Origin: UBA1738 sp045655325
GTDB taxonomy: Bacteria; Bacillota; Clostridia; UBA1381
Assembly: GCA_045655325.1 (NCBI GenBank)
Contig: JAZOOY010000041.1
Span: forward strand, 1-30,202
Direction of reading: 5' to 3'
Length of the DNA stretch: 30,202 bases
Every line of letters begins with the position of its first letter. Within the stretch, counting starts at the first letter, position 1. Below the pieces are notes generated by a model that worked only from the letters and a program-made list of their open reading frames with translations, ran no database searches and was not told where the DNA came from. The translations under genes were made by a program, and so were the position numbers. Positions 15,086-20,816 of this stretch are shown here, in pieces.

Positions 15086-15439
15086 TTAGCTGATTTGCCC
15101 GGTTGTGAGCATTTTGTGAAAGTCCTTTGCAGCCTTAGCCGCCTGACCTGTGGTTACGCCCAACCAAAATTCATTGACCACACCTTCAAGCACGACAAGC
15201 TTCACTGATTCATTCGCTTTCAGATAGTCAAGAATTCTTAACAACTGTTGAAATTCAGAATAGCAATCCGATAGGTTAGATATGTAGATTGTATCACCCT
15301 CAGATACAACAGTTGCAAGAAATTCTTCAAAGCTGTCTCCATTGCTTGCATAAACAGTATCAAGCTCAACGTCTTGGAAAAGTTTATGCTTCTGTTCTCG
15401 TTGCTCATCAGTGTTGAACTTAAAATAACCTTTGCGCAT
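15086..15439 (-). CDS. Catalytically inactive resolvase-like protein paired with the small resolvase
   Basis: 117 residues that line up with the neighbouring resolvase from the first residue. MRKGYFKFNTDEQ matches MKIGYCRVSTTHQ, so the nucleophile Ser9 is Asn and Arg7 is Lys. EGDTIYISNLSDCYSEFQQL matches KGDTVIVSEISRIARNTKDL, so both active-site arginines are lost. The chain stops after the recombinase core with a short helical tail; there is no C-terminal HTH. The ATG at 15439 follows AGGAGGTGA. It is 59 bases downstream of the active resolvase gene on the same strand, so it is probably co-expressed. A heterodimer that regulates the resolvase is plausible but unproven. Confidence 0.78.
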   Translation of the reverse strand: MRKGYFKFNTDEQREQKHKLFQDVELDTVYASNGDSFEEFLATVVSEGDTIYISNLSDCYSEFQQLLRILDYLKANESVKLVVLEGVVNEFWLGVTTGQAAKAAKDFHKMLTTGQIS

Positions 15440-15498
15440 ATTTTTTTCACCTCCTCATATTCATAACATCCATAACTATATAAATGCTTATAAATTGG

Positions 15499-16056
15499 TT
15501 AACTACGCTGTTTTTCACGCACTCTCTTATACCACGAAGATTTGCTTATCCCCAAAATTGTCCACGCCTGTGTGGCGCTTATGGCTTTACGTTGCACTTG
15601 AGAGTACAATTTCTCAAAATCAGGGCACTCTTTTCTCTTACGCCCCTTATAAACCCCATTCGCTTTAGCTATGGCAATACCCTCAGCTTGGCGGGATAAA
15701 ATATACTCCCGCTCTAGCTCGGAAATAGCCCCGAAAATCGTAAGTATGAATTTTCCTGTCGGGGTAGAAGTATCGATAGCTTCCTTCTGACTTACAAATT
15801 CCACTTCTTTCTGGGACAGTATCTCAATAATATGTAGTAAGTCCTTGGTATTTCTTGCTATTCTGCTAATCTCGGAAACAATAACCGTATCCCCCTTTCT
15901 CACGAAGTTTAGCATTTCTTTGAGGACAGGGCGTTCTGTATCCTTTCCAGAACATTTCTCAGTAAATAGTCGCTCTACATTCAGGCTTTTTAACGTCGCC
16001 TCCTGGCGAGAGCTATTCTGATGGGTGGTAGAAACCCTGCAGTAGCCAATTTTCAT
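15499..16056 (-). CDS. Small serine recombinase (resolvase/invertase)
   Basis: 185 residues. The catalytic domain begins GYCRVST with Ser9. SEISRIARNTKDLL carries the conserved arginines, and SPTGKF-like TSTPTGKFILTIFGAISELE is the dimer helix region. The C-terminus (about 140-185) has a GRKRK linker and an HTH ending in SKSSWYKRVREKQ. All active-site residues expected of Tn3-type resolvases or Hin-type invertases are present. The start ATG follows AAAGGAG. The upstream region has a direct repeat and a long inverted repeat, as expected of a res site next to a resolvase gene. In this element it could resolve multimers or replicated intermediates, in line with the nearby replication genes. Confidence 0.92.
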   Translation of the reverse strand: MKIGYCRVSTTHQNSSRQEATLKSLNVERLFTEKCSGKDTERPVLKEMLNFVRKGDTVIVSEISRIARNTKDLLHIIEILSQKEVEFVSQKEAIDTSTPTGKFILTIFGAISELEREYILSRQAEGIAIAKANGVYKGRKRKECPDFEKLYSQVQRKAISATQAWTILGISKSSWYKRVREKQRS

Positions 16057-16078
16057 AACTTACAACTCCTTTATCTTC

Positions 16079-16087
16079 AGTATATCA
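16079..16087 (-). promoter_or_regulatory. Extended -10 promoter of the resolvase gene
   Basis: On the minus strand this reads TGATATACT (TG, one base, TATACT), 23 bases before the start codon. The -35 region is poor, consistent with an extended -10 promoter. The direct repeats at 16097 and 16156 begin just upstream, so the recombinase could repress itself. Confidence 0.5.
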
Positions 16088-16096
16088 ACACAAACT

Positions 16097-16170
16097 ATTG
16101 CAATGTCGTTTTATCTGCCGTACATTTGGACTATGAGCCATCCGCACTAAAATTAATCGCAATATGTCGT
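16097..16170 (+). repeat. Pair of direct repeats upstream of the resolvase gene
   Basis: ATTGCAATGTCGT (16097-16109) and ATCGCAATATGTCGT (16156-16170) share GCAAT and TGTCGT, with two extra bases in the second. They lie about 60 bp apart in the same orientation. Serine resolvases bind TGTC-containing half-sites, so these are candidate subsites. Confidence 0.4.
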
Positions 16171-16235
16171 GCAGTTAGGTTTGCATTTCCAATAACCAAA
16201 CGTGTTCGCAGAAAAAGCAACCCTAACCGCACGAC
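16166..16235. repeat. 19-bp inverted repeat, candidate recombination or replication site
   Basis: The left arm GTCGTGCAGTTAGGTTTGC (16166-16184) and the complement of the right arm (16217-16235) agree at 17 of 19 positions; both differences leave G-U pairs in RNA. The spacer is 32 nt. No T-run follows on either strand, so it is not a normal terminator. It overlaps the second direct repeat and lies between the resolvase promoter and the stop of the CHC2 gene. Confidence 0.55.
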
Positions 16236-16244
16236 ACACTGCTT

Positions 16245-16571
16245 CTATATGTAATCTTTATTCAGCTCATCATAAAGTTCTGTAACAGCCTGTTTAAAAT
16301 CTATTTTTCTTCCGTTCTTGGCAGACCAATATATGTGCAGGTCAATCACATCTCCACCCATACCACAGCCAAAACACTTGAATCTGTTTTTCTGAGCATG
16401 ATAGTAGAATGAGGGTTCTGTCTCGCTATGAAAAGGACATATAATTGGTGAGTTTTCCTTCAATGGTCTGTTGCTTCCTTTATAATGAACGCATGGCACA
16501 ATGTGTTTGTTTACATATTTAAGAACGCCATAGTTCTCTTTTACATGGTCTTTCATACCCCAAATTGTCAT
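16245..16571 (-). CDS. Stand-alone CHC2 zinc-finger (DnaG-primase-type) protein
   Basis: 108 residues. The core ICPFHSETEPSFYYHAQKN followed by RFKCFGCGMGGDVIDLH is the CHC2 zinc ribbon of bacterial primases (C-x2-H then C-x2-C), which binds template DNA. No TOPRIM catalytic domain follows, so it cannot be a primase alone. The start ATG at 16571 follows an extended Shine-Dalgarno, GGGGGTGAT. It lies downstream of the AEP-like gene on the same strand, separated by 280 bases with its own promoter. It probably supplies DNA binding for the replication module. A degenerate remnant of a longer primase is the alternative. Confidence 0.88.
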   Translation of the reverse strand: MTIWGMKDHVKENYGVLKYVNKHIVPCVHYKGSNRPLKENSPIICPFHSETEPSFYYHAQKNRFKCFGCGMGGDVIDLHIYWSAKNGRKIDFKQAVTELYDELNKDYI

Positions 16572-16684
16572 ATCATCACCCCCTTTAAGCCCATATTTTT
16601 ATAAGTTTCATTTCTTCTCTTATTTCTCATTCTTATAGGTAGATTATAGATATTAAGCCCATAAACACAATCTCTTAAATTCCC

Positions 16685-16693
16685 ATTATACCA
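16685..16693 (-). promoter_or_regulatory. Extended -10 promoter of the CHC2 gene
   Basis: On the minus strand this reads TGGTATAAT, an extended -10 element about 115 bases before the CHC2 start. The leader is long. The rest of the 280-bp gap (16572-16852) is AT-rich with no other feature that I can support. Confidence 0.5.
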
Positions 16694-16852
16694 ACACTTG
16701 CCACCATTTTTACACTTCAAAAATTACCACAGACTTTATATTTATTTGCAACAAATCTTAGAAAAATCCATTCATATAGCAATGTAATCTACAACAATCT
16801 TTATAACATTACAACAGAAGTGAGGATTTTATAAATATGTCAGAAGTAAAAA

Positions 16853-18322
16853 TCAGAAGCCCATATCTTGAAGAAATGATGATTCATCCCATTTGTTGTT
16901 CTGCTTTAAATTGATTCGTTTATCAAGACAACTTGTAGTAACTTTGGGAACCTCAATGTCAAAAGATTGGTGTATAGATGGAAATGAACTTGCACCGTGA
17001 ATTATTTCTTCCATTGCTTCCAGAGCCCTTTCAATGTAAGTGTTTCTCATATTTGCTGTTCTCAACCCTTCAAGTTTGCTTCTAAACTGTGGCGTACGTT
17101 CTATCAAGGTTTTAACACTGATTCCTACATACTTTCGCAGTTCTCCTGCCCACAAAAACGATTGCAACAGTTGTTCCGCTAACAGTTCTCCATAATTATT
17201 TCCTTTTGCAAATGCGTGCCCTTTCAGCATCAGGTTGTGAGTGTGCTCCTTAGGTTCTGTATCGTTCATATTTTCAAAGAGATTGCTTTTTAGCCAATTA
17301 AAGTATCGTCCTCCGTAAAATATTGTTTTTCTTTCAAGTACATTTTTCATAGGGTAGAACAACTCATTTTCTCCGACTATTGCCACAAGATTTTCATAGC
17401 TCTCCAAAATGCTTTTTATTTTCCGCATGTTATTAGCGTATAAGTTTTGATGGAGAAATTCTGCAATGCTTGCTACGCTGACGGAATATTCCTGTTTGCT
17501 TAGGTTCTCGCAAGTGGTTTTACCTTGGCAGTGTAACGTGTAAATAACCTTAAGTACCGAAAGATTTATCTTGCTTATATCATCGTCGAAATCCATATCC
17601 ACCGGATTGCTGTCTTTTTTCAAGAGCCTTAAAGCAGTTTTAGCTTTTGATTTAATTTGCTTATAAGTCGGCTCGTCAACAAGATTCAATGCATAAGAAA
17701 ATCCTTTCGCTGTTGGCAACATAAGACTCTGTGCTACATACGGCTTGACCTCACGCATTTTTTTAATAATTCGATCGTAAGCACCGTAGATTTTTGCTTC
17801 AGAATAAAACTCGTCGTACAGAACTTCGGCATTAGTGCCACCAAAAATTACACCTGATGTTGTTTTGACATTTTTATCAACTCCATATTTTTCTAACAGT
17901 TCAAGAAACATAGATTTGATTTCATCGGCTTTGTCCTGATTGGTGATTACATCTTTCAGCACGAAAACAAGCCTAAAACGATTTCTGACCTTGCTACTGC
18001 TGAATGTGTCGTATACAATGTTTGGCACCAATCCGCATTTTTTTAAAGCCAACAGGACACTTACCTTTGGAATGTGCTTTTCTCCTGCGTTATCAAAATC
18101 AAAGAAAAATGCCTGTATTTGAGCAAAGCCTGTTACAGAACAAGCAGGAAAGATGATTCGCCCTTCTTCGATACGACCCAGTAAACCTCCAATCTGTATT
18201 GTTTCTTCTCTTTTGCCAAAGCCCATCTTCATATTATAAATTGTTTCTGCAACCTCTTGATTTGTAGGTTTGCCTGGGAAACGCTTTTCTGATGTCAAAA
18301 TTGAAATACTCGCCGTGTTCAT
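16853..18322 (-). CDS. AEP-like primase / replication initiation protein
   Basis: 489 residues. Residues 66-170 look like an archaeo-eukaryotic primase (AEP/PrimPol) core: a hydrophobic strand ending in the metal-binding DFD at 75-77, then NRFRLVFVL (114-122), and TTSGVIFGGTNAEVLYD (154-170) in the place of the second conserved block. Residues 180-489 are mostly helical, without Walker motifs, so no fused helicase is visible. AEP-type proteins act in replication of plasmids, satellites and integrative elements. The start ATG 18322 has AGGAGG seven bases upstream; the longer frame to 18361 is not supported. It is the third gene of a leftward operon beginning at 19137. The AEP assignment rests on three motifs only. 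Confidence 0.65.
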   Translation of the reverse strand: MNTASISILTSEKRFPGKPTNQEVAETIYNMKMGFGKREETIQIGGLLGRIEEGRIIFPACSVTGFAQIQAFFFDFDNAGEKHIPKVSVLLALKKCGLVPNIVYDTFSSSKVRNRFRLVFVLKDVITNQDKADEIKSMFLELLEKYGVDKNVKTTSGVIFGGTNAEVLYDEFYSEAKIYGAYDRIIKKMREVKPYVAQSLMLPTAKGFSYALNLVDEPTYKQIKSKAKTALRLLKKDSNPVDMDFDDDISKINLSVLKVIYTLHCQGKTTCENLSKQEYSVSVASIAEFLHQNLYANNMRKIKSILESYENLVAIVGENELFYPMKNVLERKTIFYGGRYFNWLKSNLFENMNDTEPKEHTHNLMLKGHAFAKGNNYGELLAEQLLQSFLWAGELRKYVGISVKTLIERTPQFRSKLEGLRTANMRNTYIERALEAMEEIIHGASSFPSIHQSFDIEVPKVTTSCLDKRINLKQNNKWDESSFLQDMGF

Positions 18323-18333
18323 GATTACTCCTC

Positions 18334-18573
18334 CTAATATAATAATAAATTTTCTGTACATTTAAATCTGCAAATGCCGTTGCGGAATTTTAATGTATTC
18401 AATACATATATCATATGTGGGAGTTCCTGCTCAAACGCTTGGGTAACGTATGCAACATTGTAAAATTTGTATTGCTCATAAATATCGAGCAATTTAATGT
18501 CAACATCAGGAGTCATAAGAGCATAAAAAAGCCCTGACAGCACAAAGTCTGTCAAGGCTTCAATATTGAGCAT
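18334..18573 (-). CDS. Small 79-residue protein of the replication operon
   Basis: Unrecognised. It begins MLNIEALTDFVLSGLFYALM and is followed by a helical, mildly hydrophobic middle and a short cysteine-containing tail. It starts six bases after the stop of the preceding gene and its stop overlaps the ribosome binding site of the AEP-like gene, so it is embedded in the operon. Its own ribosome site is weak, which suggests translational coupling to the upstream gene. It is soluble or peripheral rather than a clear membrane protein. Confidence 0.65.
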   Translation of the reverse strand: MLNIEALTDFVLSGLFYALMTPDVDIKLLDIYEQYKFYNVAYVTQAFEQELPHMIYVLNTLKFRNGICRFKCTENLLLY

Positions 18574-18579
18574 ATTATT

Positions 18580-19137
18580 TTACTTTTTCTTTATCTTACT
18601 TTTTTTACTCGGCTTTCCTTCTTTTTCAACCTGTTCCTGGGATGTGGGAATTTCGTTATCCACTTTATCATCTATTTTATCTTCTGCTTGTTCAATCGGT
18701 GTAGGTTCGTTATTGATTAACAACTCAAACCCCGAAAAATCCTCTTCATTTTTAACCTGTAAAGGATGTGTCGCACAAATAATTTCCATTTCTTCAATTG
18801 TTTCCGAATCGAGTAAACAAACAGCTTTTTCATCTGTTTTCAAGCCTTCGCTTACAACATGTGCAGTTCTTATAAGTTCTTCTACCGTTTTAGAATTCGA
18901 TGTGTAATTTCCACGACTTTCAACGTTGACCAATTCATCCTTCTTTAAGAAATAAAGTACGAACTGTAACTCCTTTTTCAACACTGTCGTTTTTTTATCA
19001 CTCAGCACACGAGCCAGTTCCTCTGTGATAATCATACGACTTTCAGCACCTTTAACGATGTCTGCATTTTTCTTTGCGGTATCGGATATTTCCAATAGTA
19101 CCGCTAACTTCTCTTGTTCTTTTCTTAAGTTTGCCAT
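18580..19137 (-). CDS. First gene of the replication operon; helical protein with charged tail
   Basis: 185 residues, unrecognised. The first half is helical (begins MANLRKEQEKLAVLLEISDT, then SRMIITEELARVLSDKKTTV). The middle has short strands. The last 45 residues are low-complexity and acidic, then lysine-rich, ending SKKSKIKKK, so probably disordered. The start ATG 19137 has AGGAGG upstream. The same frame stays open a further 150 codons upstream through the attachment site, but that part is not this gene. The position at the right end of element A, heading the operon with the AEP-like primase, suits a DNA-binding or replication accessory protein. Confidence 0.75.
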   Translation of the reverse strand: MANLRKEQEKLAVLLEISDTAKKNADIVKGAESRMIITEELARVLSDKKTTVLKKELQFVLYFLKKDELVNVESRGNYTSNSKTVEELIRTAHVVSEGLKTDEKAVCLLDSETIEEMEIICATHPLQVKNEEDFSGFELLINNEPTPIEQAEDKIDDKVDNEIPTSQEQVEKEGKPSKKSKIKKK

Positions 19138-19247
19138 TGTAATACCTCCTAAAATAGTGATTTCACCATATAATACCATAGAGCCAAAATACAATGAATC
19201 CACTAAAATCAAGAGATGTAGGCTGTTGAGAGCATATTCGGCAACGT

Positions 19248-19260
19248 TCCTTCTCCGCCA
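19248..19260 (+). repeat. Attachment site att2 (junction of elements A and B)
   Basis: TCCTTCTCCGCCA equals the last 13 bases of tRNA-Ser(GCU). Upstream lies GCATATTCGGCAACG (19233-19247), closely similar to GCATACGGCACGG upstream of att3. So both elements end in related recombinase-recognition arms. Joining this arm to the sequence after att1 (TTTATGCGC) would restore an inverted GCATA/TATGC pair, as expected of a serine-integrase attP. Confidence 0.75.
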
Positions 19261-19296
19261 AAAATCGACAAGTTTCGACTTGTCGATTTTTTGTTG
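19261..19296. terminator. Terminator at the left end of element B
   Basis: A perfect 13-bp stem, AAAATCGACAAGT / ACTTGTCGATTTT, has a TTCG tetraloop and is followed by T-rich sequence. It starts at the first base after the tRNA-like tail. When only element B was present it would have ended the tRNA transcript. Confidence 0.85.
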
Positions 19297-19425
19297 ATCT
19301 AAACTGAAATGAGAAATATTGAAAATTGTAAAAAGATGTGATAAAATATAAAAAAATGTCCCACATGTCACTTTGTTATTTGGTATACTTTCATATGAAA
19401 TAATAAGGAGGTGATGTGTGTGAGT

Positions 19426-19602
19426 AAAATTAAAAAGCTCATCAAAAATCTTATCATCTTTACGAGCTTTTGATGGGGTATCTGTAGGTAAAATATTTAA
19501 TACAATTTCAATCCCGTCCTTGTATACATATACCTTTTCTACAAATAAGTCTATTATTTTTTGTCGAATTAAGTGAGCCTGGTTCAAACAAGTTCTTTGC
19601 TT
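19426..19602 (-). pseudogene. C-terminal remnant of a second large serine integrase
   Basis: On the minus strand the frame reads NQAHLIRQKIIDLFVEKVYV then YKDGIEIVLNI, the typical last segment of large serine recombinases. The integrase of element A has the analogous KNKKLLIDKYVKCVTVYKDR then IVIELNI. A stop codon lies just upstream (19603-19605), and no catalytic, recombinase or zinc-ribbon domain is present, so only the end of the gene survives. Its distance to att2 (about 165 bases) and its orientation mirror the element A integrase and att1. The exact left limit is uncertain because the frame stays open. Confidence 0.65.
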
Positions 19603-19638
19603 TTATGAAAAGCTTTTTAATAATGCGTTCAAATAATA

Positions 19639-19668
19639 TTGACAAATGATGGGAATAGAATATATAAT
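19639..19668 (+). promoter_or_regulatory. Promoter-like site of unknown target
   Basis: TTGACA (19639-19644), 18 bp, TATAAT (19663-19668). It points right into about 75 bases before the next promoter, where an 8-bp inverted repeat CATAAAAT/ATTTTATG is found (19716-19743). No gene begins there. It may be a second promoter for the RNA/Abi unit. Confidence 0.55.
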
Positions 19669-19745
19669 TATAATAGAAATGGGTGTGAATCAAGTGTAGT
19701 TTTATTACAATAATCATAAAATTTCGTTATATTGATGATTTTATG

Positions 19746-19774
19746 TTGACAACTGATGATTAATTGCATATAAT
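19746..19774 (+). promoter_or_regulatory. Consensus promoter of the abiF-like RNA
   Basis: TTGACA (19746-19751), exactly 17 bp, TATAAT (19769-19774). Transcription should begin near 19781, at the first base of the folded RNA. The strength fits an abundant antitoxin RNA. Confidence 0.9.
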
Positions 19775-19780
19775 AAAAGT

Positions 19781-19836
19781 ATAAGTTAGGTTCGACACGC
19801 CTCTTAACAATGCGTACCAGGTCGAGCCGCTTTTTT
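19781..19836 (+). ncRNA. abiF-like structured RNA (candidate RNA antitoxin)
   Basis: GGTTCGAC (19789-19796) pairs with GTCGAGCC (19821-19828), including one G-U pair. Inside it ACGC (19797-19800) pairs with GCGT (19812-19815). GUUA of the 5' end (19785-19788) can pair with UAAC in the loop (19805-19808) to make a pseudoknot. Six Ts follow (19831-19836), so the RNA can end before the toxin gene. A small structured RNA directly upstream of an Abi_2 gene is the known abiF RNA arrangement, proposed to act as the RNA antitoxin of a HEPN toxin. I identify it by position and fold, not by a covariance search. Confidence 0.7.
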
Positions 19837-19851
19837 ATACAAGGAGATAAA

Positions 19852-20518
19852 ATGAAAGAAATAAAGAAACCAACTACAGTTACAGAACAAGTTGACAGAT
19901 TGATTAATCGTGGTCTGCTAATCGAGAACAGAGAATTTGCAGAATCATTTTTCAAATGTGTAAGTTATTATAATTTTTCTGGATATTTGTTTGAGTTCAA
20001 AAATGATGACGATACATTTACCAATGTAAAGTTTGATGATGTATATAACATTTACTTATGTGACAAAAGGCTCAAATCAATAATCCTTTATGCAATTGAA
20101 ATAGTCGAACATAATATCAAAACAAAACTTGCTTATACAATTGCACACCGTTTGGGAGCACTGGGATATAGAAATGTAAATAATTTTTCCAATCCGGAAC
20201 AACATAATAAAATGATGGAGCTATTTAATTACAGTATCGACAAGAATGATGGCTTAGCTTTTGTAAAACATCACAAAAAACATTATTCTGACTTCCCGAT
20301 ATGGGTAGCAATCGAACTATTCACTTTAGGAAACGTTTCTGTTTGCTACAAAAATATAAATAAAGCAATAAAAAAAGAAATTGCTTATGCCTAATGACAA
20401 CGAATGGAACAATTACATTTTACCTACTATTGACGGCATACTTGAACAATACTCTCCAAGTATTGATATAAGTAAGTATGGATTCGATAAAGATTGGAAA
20501 ACACTACTTAAAATATAA
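19852..20518 (+). pseudogene. Abi_2 (AbiD/AbiF, HEPN) toxin gene, internally deleted and frameshifted
   Basis: The first frame (19852-20394) gives 180 residues with the Abi_2 N-terminal pattern: EQVDRLINRGLLIENREFAE, VSYYNFSGYLFEF, FDDVYNIYLCDKRLKSIILY, AIEIVEHNIKTKLA, and FPIWVAIELFTLGNVS. It then stops. The family's C-terminal end continues in the +1 frame as LPTIDGILEQYSPSIDISKY and GFDKDWKTLL, stopping at 20516-20518. Full-length members are about 300 residues. The missing middle normally holds the RNxCAH-type HEPN RNase motif, so the toxin should be inactive. The start ATG 19852 has AAGGAG five bases upstream; earlier in-frame starts lie inside the structured RNA. Confidence 0.8.
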
Positions 20519-20584
20519 GGATTTTAGAGATTGCAAAACGTATTGATATATGGGTGTTTGGAGAAATTGTGCATACGGCACGGT

Positions 20585-20601
20585 TCCCTCCTTCTCCGCC
20601 A
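20585..20601 (+). repeat. Attachment site att3 (distal end of the island)
   Basis: An exact 17-base copy of the tRNA-Ser(GCU) 3' end, TCCCTCCTTCTCCGCCA, preceded by GCATACGGCACGG, which resembles the arm before att2. It marks the right boundary of the island. Confidence 0.85.
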
Positions 20602-20603
20602 AG

Positions 20604-20634
20604 AAAGCAAGCTATGAAAATGGCTTGCTTTTTT
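20604..20634 (+). terminator. Original terminator of the tRNA-Ser operon
   Basis: AAAGCAAGC (20604-20612) pairs with GCTTGCTTT (20623-20631) and Ts follow. It starts three bases after the att3 copy, so before any insertion it would have directly followed tRNA-Ser(GCU). Confidence 0.8.
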
Positions 20635-20706
20635 GATGCTTTAATAGATTGGATTGTGCAGTTTTTTAGTGTTAAAACCTATGGATTTATAGGCATATAA
20701 TTGTGA

Positions 20707-20712
20707 TATAAT
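20707..20712 (+). promoter_or_regulatory. Upstream -10 element of the redox operon
   Basis: A perfect TATAAT with no clear -35 box (TGGATT lies 19 bp upstream). A start near 20719 would place the Rex-type operator about 25-40 bases downstream, where bound Rex would block elongation. Confidence 0.4.
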
Positions 20713-20741
20713 CCCAAGTTTGGGTGCAAAAGATGTGCAAC

Positions 20742-20759
20742 TTGTTAAAAAAATAACAA
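20742..20759 (+). promoter_or_regulatory. Rex operator
   Basis: TTGTTAAAAAAATAACAA matches the clostridial Rex consensus TTGTTAANNNNTTAACAA with one difference. Rex represses fermentation and hydrogen genes when NADH is low relative to NAD+. A second, weaker match starts 33 bp later (20775-20792: TTGTGAA then four As and ATGTCAA), three helical turns away on the same face. Confidence 0.78.
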
Positions 20760-20816
20760 ATGCCACAAAAGAAATTGTGAAAAAAATGTCAATGTGACGA
20801 AATTTGTAGATAACCA

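Larger units (their letters stand above)
6773..19260. mobile_element. Integrative element A at tRNA-Ser(GCU)
   Basis: About 12.5 kb bounded by the tRNA 3' end and a 13-bp copy of it at 19248-19260. Contents from the left: large serine integrase, small protein, dead recombinase-like protein, unknown cargo, XRE regulator plus one-chain restriction-modification enzyme, second dead recombinase-like protein plus resolvase, CHC2 protein, AEP-like primase and two small operon genes. No relaxase, coupling protein, type IV secretion, capsid or packaging gene is visible. It is therefore an integrative mobilisable element, a phage-satellite-like island or a plasmid-derived island rather than a self-transmissible one. 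Confidence 0.8.
19261..20601. mobile_element. Remnant integrative element B
   Basis: About 1.3 kb between the att2 and att3 tRNA-tail copies. It keeps a terminator, a C-terminal piece of a serine integrase in the same orientation and position relative to its att as in element A, an abiF-like RNA, and a broken Abi_2 gene. Most of the integrase and any replication genes are gone. It must have entered before element A, because the newer insertion lies next to the tRNA. Confidence 0.7.

Noticed and set aside
16166..16235. Simple terminator for the CHC2 gene
   Set aside because: The hairpin is long but has no T-run on either strand and a 32-nt loop; a recombination or replication site fits better.
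16837..16914. 25-codon plus-strand frame beginning MSEVKIRSPYLEEM
   Set aside because: A GAGG precedes it, but it overlaps the end of the AEP-like gene antisense, is very short, and has no recognisable feature.
19810..19851. Earlier start for the Abi_2 gene
   Set aside because: The extra codons would lie in the folded RNA and its T-run; ATG 19852 has a good ribosome binding site.
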